From: CAWDMC01 sp963803295
GTDB lineage: Bacteria > Acidobacteriota > Terriglobia > UBA7540
Reading direction: 5' to 3'
Length of the DNA: 64,000 bases
NCBI GenBank assembly: GCA_963803295.1
Contig: CAWDMC010000013.1
Location: 340,098-404,097 of the forward strand
Below are positions 36,221 to 45,444 of the stretch, in pieces. Positions within the stretch are counted from its first letter, which is position 1. Each line of letters starts with the position of its first letter. Below the pieces are notes generated by a model. It saw nothing but the letters and a program-made list of their open reading frames with translations, searched no databases and had not been told where the DNA came from. A program made the translations under genes and the position numbers.

Positions 36221-36248
36221 GTTATCACTCCCGCTTGACATGATAACA
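36220..36248. promoter_or_regulatory. palindromic operator of the toxin-antitoxin operon
   Basis: TGTTATCA (36220-36227) and TGATAACA (36241-36248) form a perfect 8-bp inverted repeat with 13 bases between, so the half-sites repeat every 21 bases (two helical turns). The antitoxin ATG overlaps one arm. This is the expected autoregulatory site of a ribbon-helix-helix antitoxin. Confidence 0.75.
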
Positions 36249-36532
36249 CAAGCGGAGACTTTCCCTGGACGAAAGACCATCTCGTCTTTCCCAACAAAAA
36301 AGGGGGTTGCGGAAAACCTGCGGGATTTTGGCGGAATTTAGCGGAGAATTCCACGGCTCGGGGAGCGATTTAGCCCTTGCAGTTCCTTCTGGCCGGAAGT
36401 CATCGGGTTCTGTCGAACCTCTGGGGGATGCGCCTAACTCCTCCCGGCGCGCCCCCCTCGCCGCCCTCATGGCGGATCCGCATTCGAATAAAATGACTTG
36501 CAATTTTTCCCGGAGTCAAACGTAGTACGGGA

Positions 36533-37150
36533 ATGAGCGCCGGAGACGAACGCTTGGACGACGCGCTATTAAAAGACCTGGTCGAGCGGGCGCGTGCCCA
36601 TGATGCGCAGGCATTTGCTGCTCTCTACCGGCAGTTTCACCGGCGCGTCTTTGGGCTTTGCCGTTACCTGCTGGGATCGGCGGAGGATGCGGAGGACGCT
36701 GCAAACGACGTGTTTGCGCGGCTGACGAAGGCTATGGCCACTTACGACAGTGCCCAACCCTTTCCCCGGTGGTTGCTTAGTGTTACCAGCAACCACTGCG
36801 TGGATCTGCTTCGCCGTCGAAGCATCGAGCAGCGTCTGTTCGAGGCGCCGGAAGAGGAGCCGCGCGAATCAGCGGCCCCAAGCCCTTCGCCGCTCGAAGA
36901 AGTCGTGTCCGCGGAAGGGCGCGCCACCGTACGGCAGGCGCTCGATTCACTGCCGGAACACTATCGTGTTCCCCTGGCGCTGCGCTACTACAACGATCTG
37001 AGTTATGACGAGATTGCGGAACGACTGAGTTTCACGCGGGCCAACGTCGCAGTACTGATTCACCGTGCCAAAAAGGAACTGCGCCTGAAGCTGGAGGCGT
37101 CCACCCTCGCTGCCGCGGATCCAGGCCGAGGTGCAAAGGCCGGTCGATAA
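36533..37150 (+). CDS. ECF-type RNA polymerase sigma factor
   Basis: 205-residue sigma-70 family factor of the extracytoplasmic type. Region 2: AQAFAALYRQFHRRVFGLCRYLLGSAEDAEDAANDVFARL and FPRWLLSVTSNHCVDLLRRR. Region 4: LPEHYRVPLALRYYNDLSYDEIAERLSFTRANVAVLIHRAKKELR. An acidic/Pro linker joins them. ATG 36533 follows TACGGG. The anti-sigma gene follows 68 bases downstream, as in a sigma/anti-sigma operon. Targets unknown. Confidence 0.92.
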   Translation: MSAGDERLDDALLKDLVERARAHDAQAFAALYRQFHRRVFGLCRYLLGSAEDAEDAANDVFARLTKAMATYDSAQPFPRWLLSVTSNHCVDLLRRRSIEQRLFEAPEEEPRESAAPSPSPLEEVVSAEGRATVRQALDSLPEHYRVPLALRYYNDLSYDEIAERLSFTRANVAVLIHRAKKELRLKLEASTLAAADPGRGAKAGR

Positions 37151-37218
37151 GGGCGGATCGATAATGTTCAAGACAAGACCGACGGTACGGTACTGAAGGA
37201 CCTCGAGGGAGACGACCG

Positions 37219-38835
37219 ATGAATTGCTTTCCTGAGCTTACCTATTCGATTTACGCTGATGACGAGCTGCCGCTGCAAGAAGCACGCCTGGTGGAGGCGC
37301 ATCTATTCGTGTGTCCGGAGTGCCGCCGCCTGGTGGAGGCTCTTCAAGCTGAAAACCGGATGCTATCGGCTGCAGTCAGGGAACTCGGGGAAGCGCCGGC
37401 AACGAGCCCGCGCCTGGGACGAAGCCTGATGTGGACCACGTTGTCGGCCGTTGCGGTGGCGGTCGTTCTCGATACGGTGGGATCATGGTTGTCTGACCTG
37501 GTGCCCAGCTTGGCCGGCTGGGTAAGTCCCTTAAATCGCACCACTTTGATGAACCTACTGTTCAGCGGCAGCCTGTATGTGGCGGACCAGGGCGCGAGCG
37601 TTTTGCAGTCGTTGGTGACAATGCTGACCGTGGTGCTGCTGGCGATCGCGGCTGGAGGGGCGCTGTACTTCTTTTTCCGCCGCCGTCCAAATTCGATTTC
37701 TATGGCAATGCTGGCGGGAGTCACCCTCATGATCGGTGTTGCCAATCCGGCCTCGGCGATTGAAAGGCGCAAAGGCCCGGTGGTGAACGTTGCTGCCGGT
37801 GAGACCGTGGAAGGCACTCTTCTCGCTTCCGGCAGCGATGTGGCGATTGATGGCACCGTCAATGGCGATCTGCTTGTTTTTGCCAAGACCCTAACCATCC
37901 ACGGGACGGTGAAGGGCGACATTTTGACCTTTGCTCAGTCCGTCGATCTTGATGGCGACGTCACTGGCAATATCTACGCTGTTGCCCAAACCCTCTATGT
38001 ACGTGGAACCGTGGAACACAACCTTTACGGGTGGATTCAAACCATCGAGGTGGATAGCAAGGGCCGGGTGCAGGGTGATATGGTTGCCGGTTCCGCCGTG
38101 AATAACCTGAATGGCGAAATCGGCCGTGATGCGACGCTCTTCTGTGGCAACGCGCAGGTGCGAGGCCGCGTAGGCCGCCACCTGGAAGCGTTTGCGGGCC
38201 AGATGACCGTAACGCCGGCCGCCAAGATCGGTGGAAATCTGACCGTGTACACCCATCATCGCGACGATGTGCACATCGAGCAGGGGGCAACCATCAGCGG
38301 AAATACCCGGATCGAGCTGCGAAAGCAGGAGCCCAGCCGTTACTCACGACGGCACTTCTATTTGTGGGAGGCGGCCGGCTTGGTAGGCGCCTTCCTGGTT
38401 GGACTGCTTCTCAACTGGATATTCCCCCGGGCGCTGGCGACGCGCCTCAATACGGCCGGGTCGGCTCTAAGCACGATCGGAATCGGCTTCTTGCTTCTGG
38501 TCGCTACACCCATCGCCGCCATCGTTGTATGCATTACTCTGATCGGATTGCCCCTCGGCCTGATTACTCTGTTCTGCTGGCTTTTGGCGCTCTACCTGGC
38601 GAAAATCTTCGTTGCTGCCCTCATCGGCCAAGGACTCACCCGAAACAGCCGACCCGGAAATCCCGCCAGCTCCTTTGCCTGGGCGCTATTGGTGGGACTG
38701 TTCATAGTGTTTGTGGCGATCAATCTGCCGTTTGTTGGCGGTTGGATCAGGTTCCTGGTGTTGCTGCTCGGGCTGGGATTGCTCTGGAATATACTTCGTC
38801 AGACCTGGAAGCAGCGGACGGCTTCAGTGCTCTGA
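37219..38835 (+). CDS. anti-sigma factor fused to bactofilin-like beta-helix and membrane domain
   Basis: 538-residue membrane protein. Residues 1-40 form a zf-HC2 anti-sigma domain (ELTYSIYADDELPLQEARLV, then HLFVCPEC as HxxxCxxC). Several membrane segments follow (e.g. TLSAVAVAVVLDTVGSWL, TMLTVVLLAIAAGGALYFFF, LAGVTLMIGVANPASA). Residues about 190-365 are a bactofilin-like polymer-forming right-handed beta-helix of short repeats such as DVAIDGTVNGDLLVFAKTL, DGDVTGNIYAVAQ and GRDATLFCGNAQVRG. The C-terminus has about four spans rich in GLPLGL. The beta-helix faces the periplasm if the topology is as usual. It probably sequesters the sigma factor upstream. SD GAGGGAGA is good. Confidence 0.85.
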   Translation: MNCFPELTYSIYADDELPLQEARLVEAHLFVCPECRRLVEALQAENRMLSAAVRELGEAPATSPRLGRSLMWTTLSAVAVAVVLDTVGSWLSDLVPSLAGWVSPLNRTTLMNLLFSGSLYVADQGASVLQSLVTMLTVVLLAIAAGGALYFFFRRRPNSISMAMLAGVTLMIGVANPASAIERRKGPVVNVAAGETVEGTLLASGSDVAIDGTVNGDLLVFAKTLTIHGTVKGDILTFAQSVDLDGDVTGNIYAVAQTLYVRGTVEHNLYGWIQTIEVDSKGRVQGDMVAGSAVNNLNGEIGRDATLFCGNAQVRGRVGRHLEAFAGQMTVTPAAKIGGNLTVYTHHRDDVHIEQGATISGNTRIELRKQEPSRYSRRHFYLWEAAGLVGAFLVGLLLNWIFPRALATRLNTAGSALSTIGIGFLLLVATPIAAIVVCITLIGLPLGLITLFCWLLALYLAKIFVAALIGQGLTRNSRPGNPASSFAWALLVGLFIVFVAINLPFVGGWIRFLVLLLGLGLLWNILRQTWKQRTASVL

Positions 38836-39142
38836 AAGGTAGGTAAGCGTGACCGCCTGGGAGCTGGGGAATATCCTTTGCGACCCGGCCGGGATTCAGC
38901 AGGAGTGATGCACATACTGTCTTCCCACTCCATTTCGTCTGTCACCTTCACTTGAGCGAACAGTTCATCTCAATTCTCTATGTTTCCGTACAAACTCAAG
39001 GGCGATCTTGGTTCTCGACCGTCTGTAATTGGAGGCATGAAGACCCTGGCTGAGAATCAGCTATAATCGATAACTCGACCTCTGCTGGTAACGAACAAAG
39101 ATAAGGCCGGCTGTGGTTGGCTCACAAGTCTGGTGACCGATC
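38836..39142. other. intergenic with -10-like TATAAT
   Basis: About 300 bases before the EamA gene with no gene seen. A perfect TATAAT at 39062-39067 may be the -10 of the following gene; no good -35 was found 16-18 bases upstream. Confidence 0.3.
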
Positions 39143-40192
39143 ATGGCGGAGCCCTGGTACTCGGCAGCACGGCGGCGTGCGCTCATGGCCACTGTGTCCA
39201 ACACGAACACTGACCTCTCACCCGACGGTGCTTCAACCGCACCCCAAAGACGCGGGCACGGCGAGGTGTGGGCACTCGGCTCGGTTGTGGGATACGCCTC
39301 CGCCAACATCTTCGACAAGCTGGCTGTCGACCAAGCTGTGGACCAGAGGATCGGCCTGCTCGGGCCGCTGCTGCGCGGATTGCCCAGCCTGGCTCTCGGC
39401 ATTTTTCTGGTTGCGAAGAACCGCACCCTGGGTGAGATGATTCCAGGCTCGCCGCAGTACGTTGGCCGAAGGGCGATTCTGTCGTTTGTGGGTGCGGGCG
39501 TGCTCTCGACCCTCGGGCTGTTCGCCTACTATCTTGCGGTGAAAATTGGCGGCGTGATCGTGACTACGCCGGTGCAGGAAACCTACGTCATCTGGGGCAC
39601 TCTGATCGCCTGGTCTTTTCTGGGCGAGCGCTTCCACGGCTTTGTCCTCGCCGGTATTTTGCTGATCTTTCTCGGGCTCTTGCTGCTTTCTTTCGGGGAA
39701 TTCAGGGCGGCAGGAATGCTGACGGGCGCGGCCATGTCCAGTCATTGGTATTGGGCGATCCCGTTGGCCTTGTTCACCGCGCTCACTTATGGTGTCTCCG
39801 GTGTGCTGTGGCGAGATGGTCAGCTCCGGGGCGCGCATCAGTCCACCGCCATCCTCCTGCAGTTCTCGAGCAGCGTACTGGTAGGGCTAGCGGGCCTCCT
39901 GGTGATGGGCTGGTTCGGAACGCTGGCAAGCGTTCCCAGGAGCGCCGTCGGGGCTTTGCTGCTCAGCGGAGTGCTCTCCGGGATAGTCGCCGTTTACTGC
40001 ATTTTCACCGCGCTGCGCCTGATGGAGGTGGCGCGCGTCTACGCGGTTTCCTCGTTGACTCCCATTGTTGCCACACTCTTCGCTCACTTTTTTCTTCACG
40101 AGTACCTGAACCCGCCGATTCTGGGCGGTGTCCTGCTGGTGTCGCTCGGCGTCACCTTGACGCAGTTGTTCAAGAAACGATCTCCAGGCTAA
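39143..40192 (+). CDS. EamA/DMT-family transporter
   Basis: 349-residue drug/metabolite transporter with about ten membrane spans in two EamA repeats (first SVVGYASANIFDKLAV..., second YWAIPLALFTALTYGVSGVLW...TPIVATLFAHFFLHEYLNPPILGGVLLVSLGV). Conserved ends of each repeat are seen, e.g. GTLIAWSFLGERFHGFVLAGILLIFLG. ATG 39143 or the internal ATG at 39185 may be the start; similarity begins after residue 35. Substrate unknown. It precedes pyrK by 67 bases. Confidence 0.85.
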   Translation: MAEPWYSAARRRALMATVSNTNTDLSPDGASTAPQRRGHGEVWALGSVVGYASANIFDKLAVDQAVDQRIGLLGPLLRGLPSLALGIFLVAKNRTLGEMIPGSPQYVGRRAILSFVGAGVLSTLGLFAYYLAVKIGGVIVTTPVQETYVIWGTLIAWSFLGERFHGFVLAGILLIFLGLLLLSFGEFRAAGMLTGAAMSSHWYWAIPLALFTALTYGVSGVLWRDGQLRGAHQSTAILLQFSSSVLVGLAGLLVMGWFGTLASVPRSAVGALLLSGVLSGIVAVYCIFTALRLMEVARVYAVSSLTPIVATLFAHFFLHEYLNPPILGGVLLVSLGVTLTQLFKKRSPG

Positions 40193-40259
40193 GCAGAGCG
40201 CCGCAACAGACGACTCACGCGGACGAAGGACAACATGGATTCTGCTAGAATGACAATCG

Positions 40260-41141
40260 ATGCTGGATCGAATCGTCACCGTGGTCGAAAACCGTCCTCT
40301 CACCGGCGGTCATTTTCTGCTGAGCATAGATGCTGCGGAACAAGCTGCCGCTACCCGGCCAGGTCAATTTGCCATGATTCGCCTGCTAGGCCGCACGGAC
40401 GTCCTGCTGCGGCGTCCGATGAGTATCTATGATGTGGGGCGTGGCCTCGCGGACACAGGTAACTCGCTTGCGGCGAGATCTCAACCGAGCATTCTTCAAG
40501 TACTTTATAAAGTTGTGGGACGAGGTACGCGCATCATGGCCGAGCTTCAAACCGGCGATGAAGTCGCCATGCTTGGCCCTTTGGGACACGGCTTCTTCCC
40601 GGAGGAGTACCTTGAGCGGGCAGGCCGATCCGATGAAGTCCTGCTGGTAGCCGGGGGAATTGGAATCGCGGCCTTGCTTTTGCCTGCTCGGGATCTCGAC
40701 CGGGCGGGTTTACGACAGAAGCTGTTTTTCGGCGGACGCACCCAGGATGACCTGGTAGGTCTCGATCAGTTCGAGCCCTTGGTCACGGCAATCGAATTGG
40801 CCACGGAGGATGGATCTCGCGGCGAGCGAGGCTACGTTACCCGTCCTCTGGAGCAGTACCTGGGACAAAACAAGGGTCGCCGATTCCTGCTGATGGCCTG
40901 CGGTCCCTGGGCGATGCTCGCCGCGACCGCCAATCTCGCAGGGCGCTACGGTCATCCGTGCCTTGTTTCCATGGAAAACCGCATGGGGTGCGCCCTCGGC
41001 GTGTGCCTCGGCTGCTCCATCCCTGTCCATGGCACGGGTCACGGATCCTATGAGCGAGTCTGCACGGAAGGGCCGGTATTCTGGGCGGAACACGTTGTGT
41101 GGAACGGGAGAAAGCTTCAGGCAGTAGGCGGCGAAACATGA
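40260..41141 (+). CDS. pyrK: dihydroorotate dehydrogenase electron-transfer subunit
   Basis: 293-residue FAD/2Fe-2S protein passing electrons from dihydroorotate dehydrogenase (class 1B) to NAD. Seen: RPMSIYDV-type FAD site near residue 50, LGPLGHGFF, LLVAGGIGIAALLLPARDL (NAD region), LLMACGPWAMLA and the Cys cluster in MGCALGVCLGCSIPV (CxxxxCxxC) with a later C in RVCTEGPVF. The N-terminal insertion around VGRGLADTGNSLAAR is longer than usual. pyrD starts within its stop codon (ATGA), so the two are translationally coupled. Confidence 0.92.
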   Translation: MLDRIVTVVENRPLTGGHFLLSIDAAEQAAATRPGQFAMIRLLGRTDVLLRRPMSIYDVGRGLADTGNSLAARSQPSILQVLYKVVGRGTRIMAELQTGDEVAMLGPLGHGFFPEEYLERAGRSDEVLLVAGGIGIAALLLPARDLDRAGLRQKLFFGGRTQDDLVGLDQFEPLVTAIELATEDGSRGERGYVTRPLEQYLGQNKGRRFLLMACGPWAMLAATANLAGRYGHPCLVSMENRMGCALGVCLGCSIPVHGTGHGSYERVCTEGPVFWAEHVVWNGRKLQAVGGET

Positions 41142-42142
41142 CGGGTGAGTTTTTGCCATTGGCCAAATCTACCGGAGTCTTTGAACCTCGTCTCGACCTG
41201 ACCATTGTCGGTATCCATTTCGAGAATCCCGTCCTCACTGCCAGTGGGACCTTCGGCTACGGGCAGGAATTCGCCCATCTAATCGATCTCAACCGGTTAG
41301 GCGGAATTTGCGTCAAGGGGATCTCCGCCCAGCCGATGCCGGGCAATCCCGCGCCGCGCATTTACGAGACCGACTCAGGTATGTTGAACGCGATCGGATT
41401 GCAGAACGTCGGCGCCGAACGCTTCCTCGAGGAGAAGCTGCCTTTTCTGCGCAGCATTAGGGCGCGGGTGATCGTCAACGTTTTTGGGTATTCCACCGAG
41501 GATTACGTTCGCGCCATCGAGATTCTGAACGGAGGCGATGGTATCGATGCTTACGAGTTGAACATATCCTGCCCCAATACCCGCTGCGGAGGCATGGTTT
41601 ACGGCAACGATCCCAAGCTCACGGAAGAAGTGGTGTCAGCCTCAAAGCGCGCCGCGAGATTCCCGTTAATTGTCAAGTTGTCTCCCAATGTGACTGACAT
41701 TACGGAACTTGCGCGCGCGGCGGAAACGGCCGGTGCAGATGCGCTTTCGCTCGTTAATACTTTTGTGGGAATGGCGATCGACGTCGAGACCCGTACCCCA
41801 CGGATCTCAAACATCACGGCTGGACTTTCCGGACCTGCCATCAAGCCTGTCGCCGTCCGTATGGTCTACCAAACGGCGCGCGCGGTGAGCATTCCCTTAA
41901 TCGGCATCGGCGGCATCGCCTCGGCCGAAGATGCCCTGGAGTTCATCATTGCCGGAGCTAGCGCCATCCAGGTGGGAACCGCGAACTTCTACGCGCCTGA
42001 AACCGCACTCAATGTCATTGGGGGCATGCGCGACTATCTACGGCGCAAGCGACTGCACCTCCAGGACTTGGTTGGAAGCTTGCAGATCCGGAACGAGCAG
42101 GTCCCTGAAAAGGCGGAATCAAGCAGCATGCCAGTCCGTTGA
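41138..42142 (+). CDS. pyrD: dihydroorotate dehydrogenase, class 1B catalytic subunit
   Basis: 334-residue FMN enzyme of pyrimidine synthesis, oxidising dihydroorotate to orotate. Seen: NPVLTASGTFGYGQEF, GGICVKGIS, DSGMLNAIGLQNVG, VIVNVFGYSTEDY, catalytic Cys in NISCPNTRCGGM (class 1 type), PLIVKLSPNVTDI, SLVNTFVGMAIDV, IGIGGIASAEDALEFIIAGASAIQVGTANF. Start ATG 41138 overlaps the pyrK stop by four bases; the longer frame to 41099 is not needed. Partnership with PyrK marks it as class 1B, NAD-linked. Confidence 0.95.
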   Translation: MTGEFLPLAKSTGVFEPRLDLTIVGIHFENPVLTASGTFGYGQEFAHLIDLNRLGGICVKGISAQPMPGNPAPRIYETDSGMLNAIGLQNVGAERFLEEKLPFLRSIRARVIVNVFGYSTEDYVRAIEILNGGDGIDAYELNISCPNTRCGGMVYGNDPKLTEEVVSASKRAARFPLIVKLSPNVTDITELARAAETAGADALSLVNTFVGMAIDVETRTPRISNITAGLSGPAIKPVAVRMVYQTARAVSIPLIGIGGIASAEDALEFIIAGASAIQVGTANFYAPETALNVIGGMRDYLRRKRLHLQDLVGSLQIRNEQVPEKAESSSMPVR

Positions 42143-42491
42143 TTGTACGGCCTTGCCCCTGATCCCAGAGAAGGATCTCCGCGGATGTCCTGCGGTTACT
42201 GACTGCTATCTTTATATGACACAAGCGCCATTACTAGCGCCGCTTGGACCTTATCGTGCATAATTCTTACGCGGAGCGCGCTTTTTTGAGCGGCGAACCT
42301 CTTTTTTTCAATAGCTTAGCGGTGCCCTTCGAAACCGGATTGGCGCCCAACGCTGGCGAAGGAGGGTAATTCCGACAAGCAGAAGGGAAGGATCACCCGG
42401 AGCCGGAGCGCGAAACCAGAGGGCGCGTCCTCGCCGAGGGAAGCTTAGGGCGTTCATCGCGGGCGAGTAACAGGAACAGAGGCTGCTGACG
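42143..42491. other. intergenic, no gene recognised
   Basis: About 350 bases between pyrD and the lipoprotein gene. T-runs at about 42285 and 42303-42309 occur but without a convincing stem. No promoter consensus found. Confidence 0.35.
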
Positions 42492-43547
42492 ATGCATCAG
42501 AGTAACGAGGGCCGAAAGAGAAACTTGTTTTTGACGCTTCAGGCTCAAACTTTCCCAGATCGGGATGCAGCGCCGGGAATCCAGTCCAGGCGTGTGCCGG
42601 CGAGCGTATTTGCCGTTGCCATTCTTGCTTTCGTGGCTTTCTCCGGCTGTGCGGTACACCCCGTAAAGAAAACAACCCGCGTGGCCACCCCAGCGCCGCC
42701 GACCCTTCAGGCGACGCTCGATCAGTTGGTGGAAAAGATTAACGCCCAGAACGCCGCTGTCCACAGCCTGATAGGTACCGTGGATTTGGCACCCACGGTT
42801 GGGTCGGTCTACTCCGGCGTTATCAGCCAGTACCATGACGTCAAGGGCGTGATCTTGGTAGAAAAACCTGCTTTCATCCGTATTCAAGGACAGGCTCCGG
42901 TAGTTCGGACCGACATCTTCGACATGGTCTCAAATGGTGAAGAATTCAAGATCTTTATCCCTTCCAAGCAGCAGTTCATCGTGGGGAAGACCAATGTGAG
43001 CCACCCTGCCAAGAATGCCATCGAGAATCTTCGCCCCCAGCACATTCTCGAAGCATTGCTGATTCCGGGCATCAATCCCAACCATGAGAGCTACTACTCC
43101 GAAGAGGAAGAGCAGGGTAGCGGGCGATTCTACGTGGTGAATGTGCTGGCGCGCAGAGCGGAAGGCGCGCAGGGCGAACTGCGGTTACTGCGCAGGGTGT
43201 GGTTTGATCGCGCCGTGCTTCAGATCGCGCGCGTCCAGTTCTATGGCCCCCAGGGCCAATTCCTGGAAGACGTTCAATATTCCAACTACAAGGATTTTGC
43301 GGGGGTCAACTATCCAGCCTCGATCGAGATGGCGCGTCCGGCGGAAGATATCCGCCTTGGCATTACGCTCGAAGCGGCGAAATTCAATCAGCCCATTGAC
43401 CCGGCCAAGTTCGTTCTGAATAAACCGGAAAATGCCAAGTTAGTGGATCTCAGTCAGGCAGTCTCAAAAACTAGCCCTGCTGACTCGCACGGTACTGCTC
43501 ATGAATCGACCCAGGCAACCGGCGAAGGAGGTTCGCGTGATCAATAA
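42492..43547 (+). CDS. outer-membrane-type lipoprotein (DUF4292-like, LolA-fold)
   Basis: 351-residue lipoprotein. The signal peptide has a lipobox around FVAFSGC (about residue 53), so the precursor has a long N-terminus and ATG 42492 may be too early. The mature part begins VHPVKKTTRVATP and contains a DUF4292/LolA-like half-barrel, e.g. IRIQGQAPVVRTDIFDMVSNGEEFKIFIPSKQQFIVG and RVWFDRAVLQIARVQFYGPQGQF. DUF4292 relatives are thought to bind lipid or glycan chains. The ABC permease starts within its last codons, so it is co-translated with the exporter genes. Confidence 0.75.
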   Translation: MHQSNEGRKRNLFLTLQAQTFPDRDAAPGIQSRRVPASVFAVAILAFVAFSGCAVHPVKKTTRVATPAPPTLQATLDQLVEKINAQNAAVHSLIGTVDLAPTVGSVYSGVISQYHDVKGVILVEKPAFIRIQGQAPVVRTDIFDMVSNGEEFKIFIPSKQQFIVGKTNVSHPAKNAIENLRPQHILEALLIPGINPNHESYYSEEEEQGSGRFYVVNVLARRAEGAQGELRLLRRVWFDRAVLQIARVQFYGPQGQFLEDVQYSNYKDFAGVNYPASIEMARPAEDIRLGITLEAAKFNQPIDPAKFVLNKPENAKLVDLSQAVSKTSPADSHGTAHESTQATGEGGSRDQ

Positions 43548-44637
43548 GATGATCCTGGCGAACATTCTGCACCGGCCGGTGCGGACCGTCATCAGCGTTC
43601 TGGCGGTGGCCATAGAAGTCGCCATGGTGTTGCTGGTGGTCGGGCTTACCACTGGCATGCTGAACGAGAGCGCCAAACGTGTAGAAGGCGTCGGGGCCGA
43701 CGTTATGGTCCAGCCGCCGGGTGCTTCATTCTTCCTGGGTTTGACCTCGGCGCCGATGCCCATCAAGATCGGCGACCGCCTGGGCCAATTGCCCCACGTG
43801 CAGGCCGTGTCGCCCATCCTGCTGCAGTTTAACACTTCACGCGGGATTAACCTGATCTACGGCATTGATGTGGAGAGCTTCGATAAGGTCACGGGCGGGT
43901 TTGCCTTCCACTCGGGCGGTCCCCTGACCGGCCCGGATCAGATTCTGGTTGACGATTGGTACGCCAAGGCCAACCACACCAAGGTGGGTCAGACGCTTAC
44001 TCTCCTTAACCAGGACTTCCACGTTGCGGGTATCGTGGAGCACGGTAAGGGGGCGCGCCTGTTCATAGAGCTTCAGAAAGCTGAGGATATGACGGCGTCG
44101 CGCGACAAGGCCAGTATCTTCTTTGTTAAGTGCACAGACCCCGGTTATGCCGACGACGTTGTCACGGAAATTAAAAACCTGCTGCCCAATTACCAAGTGC
44201 TTTCGATTCGTGACTACATGTCGGCTATGACCTCGAATAACCTGCCAGCGCTAAACGCCTTCATCGCTTCGCTGATTGCGGTGGCCGTGTCGATCGGTTT
44301 TCTGGTGATCTTCCTTTCGATGTACACCACCATAACGGAGCGGACACGCGAAATCGGAATTTTGAAATCGCTTGGGGCATCAAAAGCGTATATTATTAGG
44401 ATCATCCTGCGGGAGACTGCACTGTTGGCAGCGCTTGGGGTTGTTAGCGGCTGGCTTGGCTCCATTGCCGGTAGCGACGCGATTACGGCGACCTTTCCCA
44501 CCCTGTCGGTGGACCTCACACTGAGGTGGGCCTTTATCGCGGGTGCTCTGGGAATGGTTGGCAGTCTGGTGGGAGCTTTTTACCCGGCATTGCGCGCCGC
44601 TCAACTCGATCCCGTAGAGGCATTGTCCTACGAATAA
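43537..44637 (+). CDS. FtsX/MacB-type ABC permease
   Basis: 366-residue membrane protein of the MacB_PCD/FtsX type. Residues 10-40 give the first membrane span (HRPVRTVISVLAVAIEVAMVLLVV), then a periplasmic domain of about 200 residues, then three C-terminal spans: FIASLIAVAVSIGFLVIFLSMY, LLAALGVVSGWLGSIAG, WAFIAGALGMVGSLVGAF. RTREIGILKSLGASKAYIIRI is the conserved coupling motif. GTG 43537 with GGAGG 6 nt before is preferred over 43501. The gene overlaps the lipoprotein gene by 11 bases. Confidence 0.88.
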   Translation: MINKMILANILHRPVRTVISVLAVAIEVAMVLLVVGLTTGMLNESAKRVEGVGADVMVQPPGASFFLGLTSAPMPIKIGDRLGQLPHVQAVSPILLQFNTSRGINLIYGIDVESFDKVTGGFAFHSGGPLTGPDQILVDDWYAKANHTKVGQTLTLLNQDFHVAGIVEHGKGARLFIELQKAEDMTASRDKASIFFVKCTDPGYADDVVTEIKNLLPNYQVLSIRDYMSAMTSNNLPALNAFIASLIAVAVSIGFLVIFLSMYTTITERTREIGILKSLGASKAYIIRIILRETALLAALGVVSGWLGSIAGSDAITATFPTLSVDLTLRWAFIAGALGMVGSLVGAFYPALRAAQLDPVEALSYE

Positions 44638-44697
44638 TAACGGCGGCAGCTAAAATACGAAGTCGACGGGCCAGCGGAAACCCGGCTGGAGCGAGAA

Positions 44698-45444
44698 ATG
44701 GGGTCTTTTTTGAAACTCGTGAGCAAGAAACCTGACCAACCGGCCGAGCCACCGATCCCAGGTACCGCGATTATGGAGCCCATCATCCATACCGAGGACC
44801 TGAAGAAGATCTATCACGTCGGCAAGGTCGACGTGCATGCGCTGCGCGGTGTGGACCTGATAGTCCAGGAAGGCGAGTTCCTGGCCATCGTGGGACCCTC
44901 CGGTTGCGGCAAGTCGACGCTGTTGCATATTCTGGGTGGGTTGACGCCTCCCACCAGTGGCCGTATGTGTGTCGACGGTAATGATTTCCTCAAGATGACG
45001 GATGCCGAGCGCACCCGCTTCCGCCGCCACAAAATCGGCTTCGTCTTTCAACGGTACAATCTCTTGCCCACCCTCACTGCCTTGCAGAACATCGAAATTG
45101 CTAAGGACATCCAAGGGGACGGATTCAACCCACACCGTTTCGAGACGGTGGTCGACATGCTCGATCTGCGTCAGAAGCTCAGCCGCAAACCCAATGCGCT
45201 ATCGGGCGGTGAGCAGCAGCGCGTGGCTATCGCTCGGGCGGTCGTCTGCGAGCCGAAGATCCTGTTGGCCGACGAGCCCACCGGCAACCTGGACACCGAA
45301 AACTCGCAATTGGTGCTGAACATGCTTCGGATGCTTAATCGCTCCTTCCGGCAAACGATTCTGATGATTACCCACAACCCGGAGGCAGCCGCCGTAGCGG
45401 ATCGTACCGTGCGCATGCGGGACGGCCGGGTGATCTATGCATAG
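44698..45444 (+). CDS. LolD/MacB-type ABC ATP-binding protein
   Basis: 248-residue ATPase partner of the FtsX-type permease. Seen: Walker A GPSGCGKST, Q-loop FVFQRYNLLPTLTALQNIE (as in LolD/MacB), signature LSGGEQQR, Walker B ILLADEPTGNLD and H-loop ILMITHNPEAA. A short N-terminal extension of about 25 residues precedes the domain. Start ATG 44698 has GAGCGAGAA upstream. It continues the operon that begins at 42492. Confidence 0.9.
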   Translation: MGSFLKLVSKKPDQPAEPPIPGTAIMEPIIHTEDLKKIYHVGKVDVHALRGVDLIVQEGEFLAIVGPSGCGKSTLLHILGGLTPPTSGRMCVDGNDFLKMTDAERTRFRRHKIGFVFQRYNLLPTLTALQNIEIAKDIQGDGFNPHRFETVVDMLDLRQKLSRKPNALSGGEQQRVAIARAVVCEPKILLADEPTGNLDTENSQLVLNMLRMLNRSFRQTILMITHNPEAAAVADRTVRMRDGRVIYA

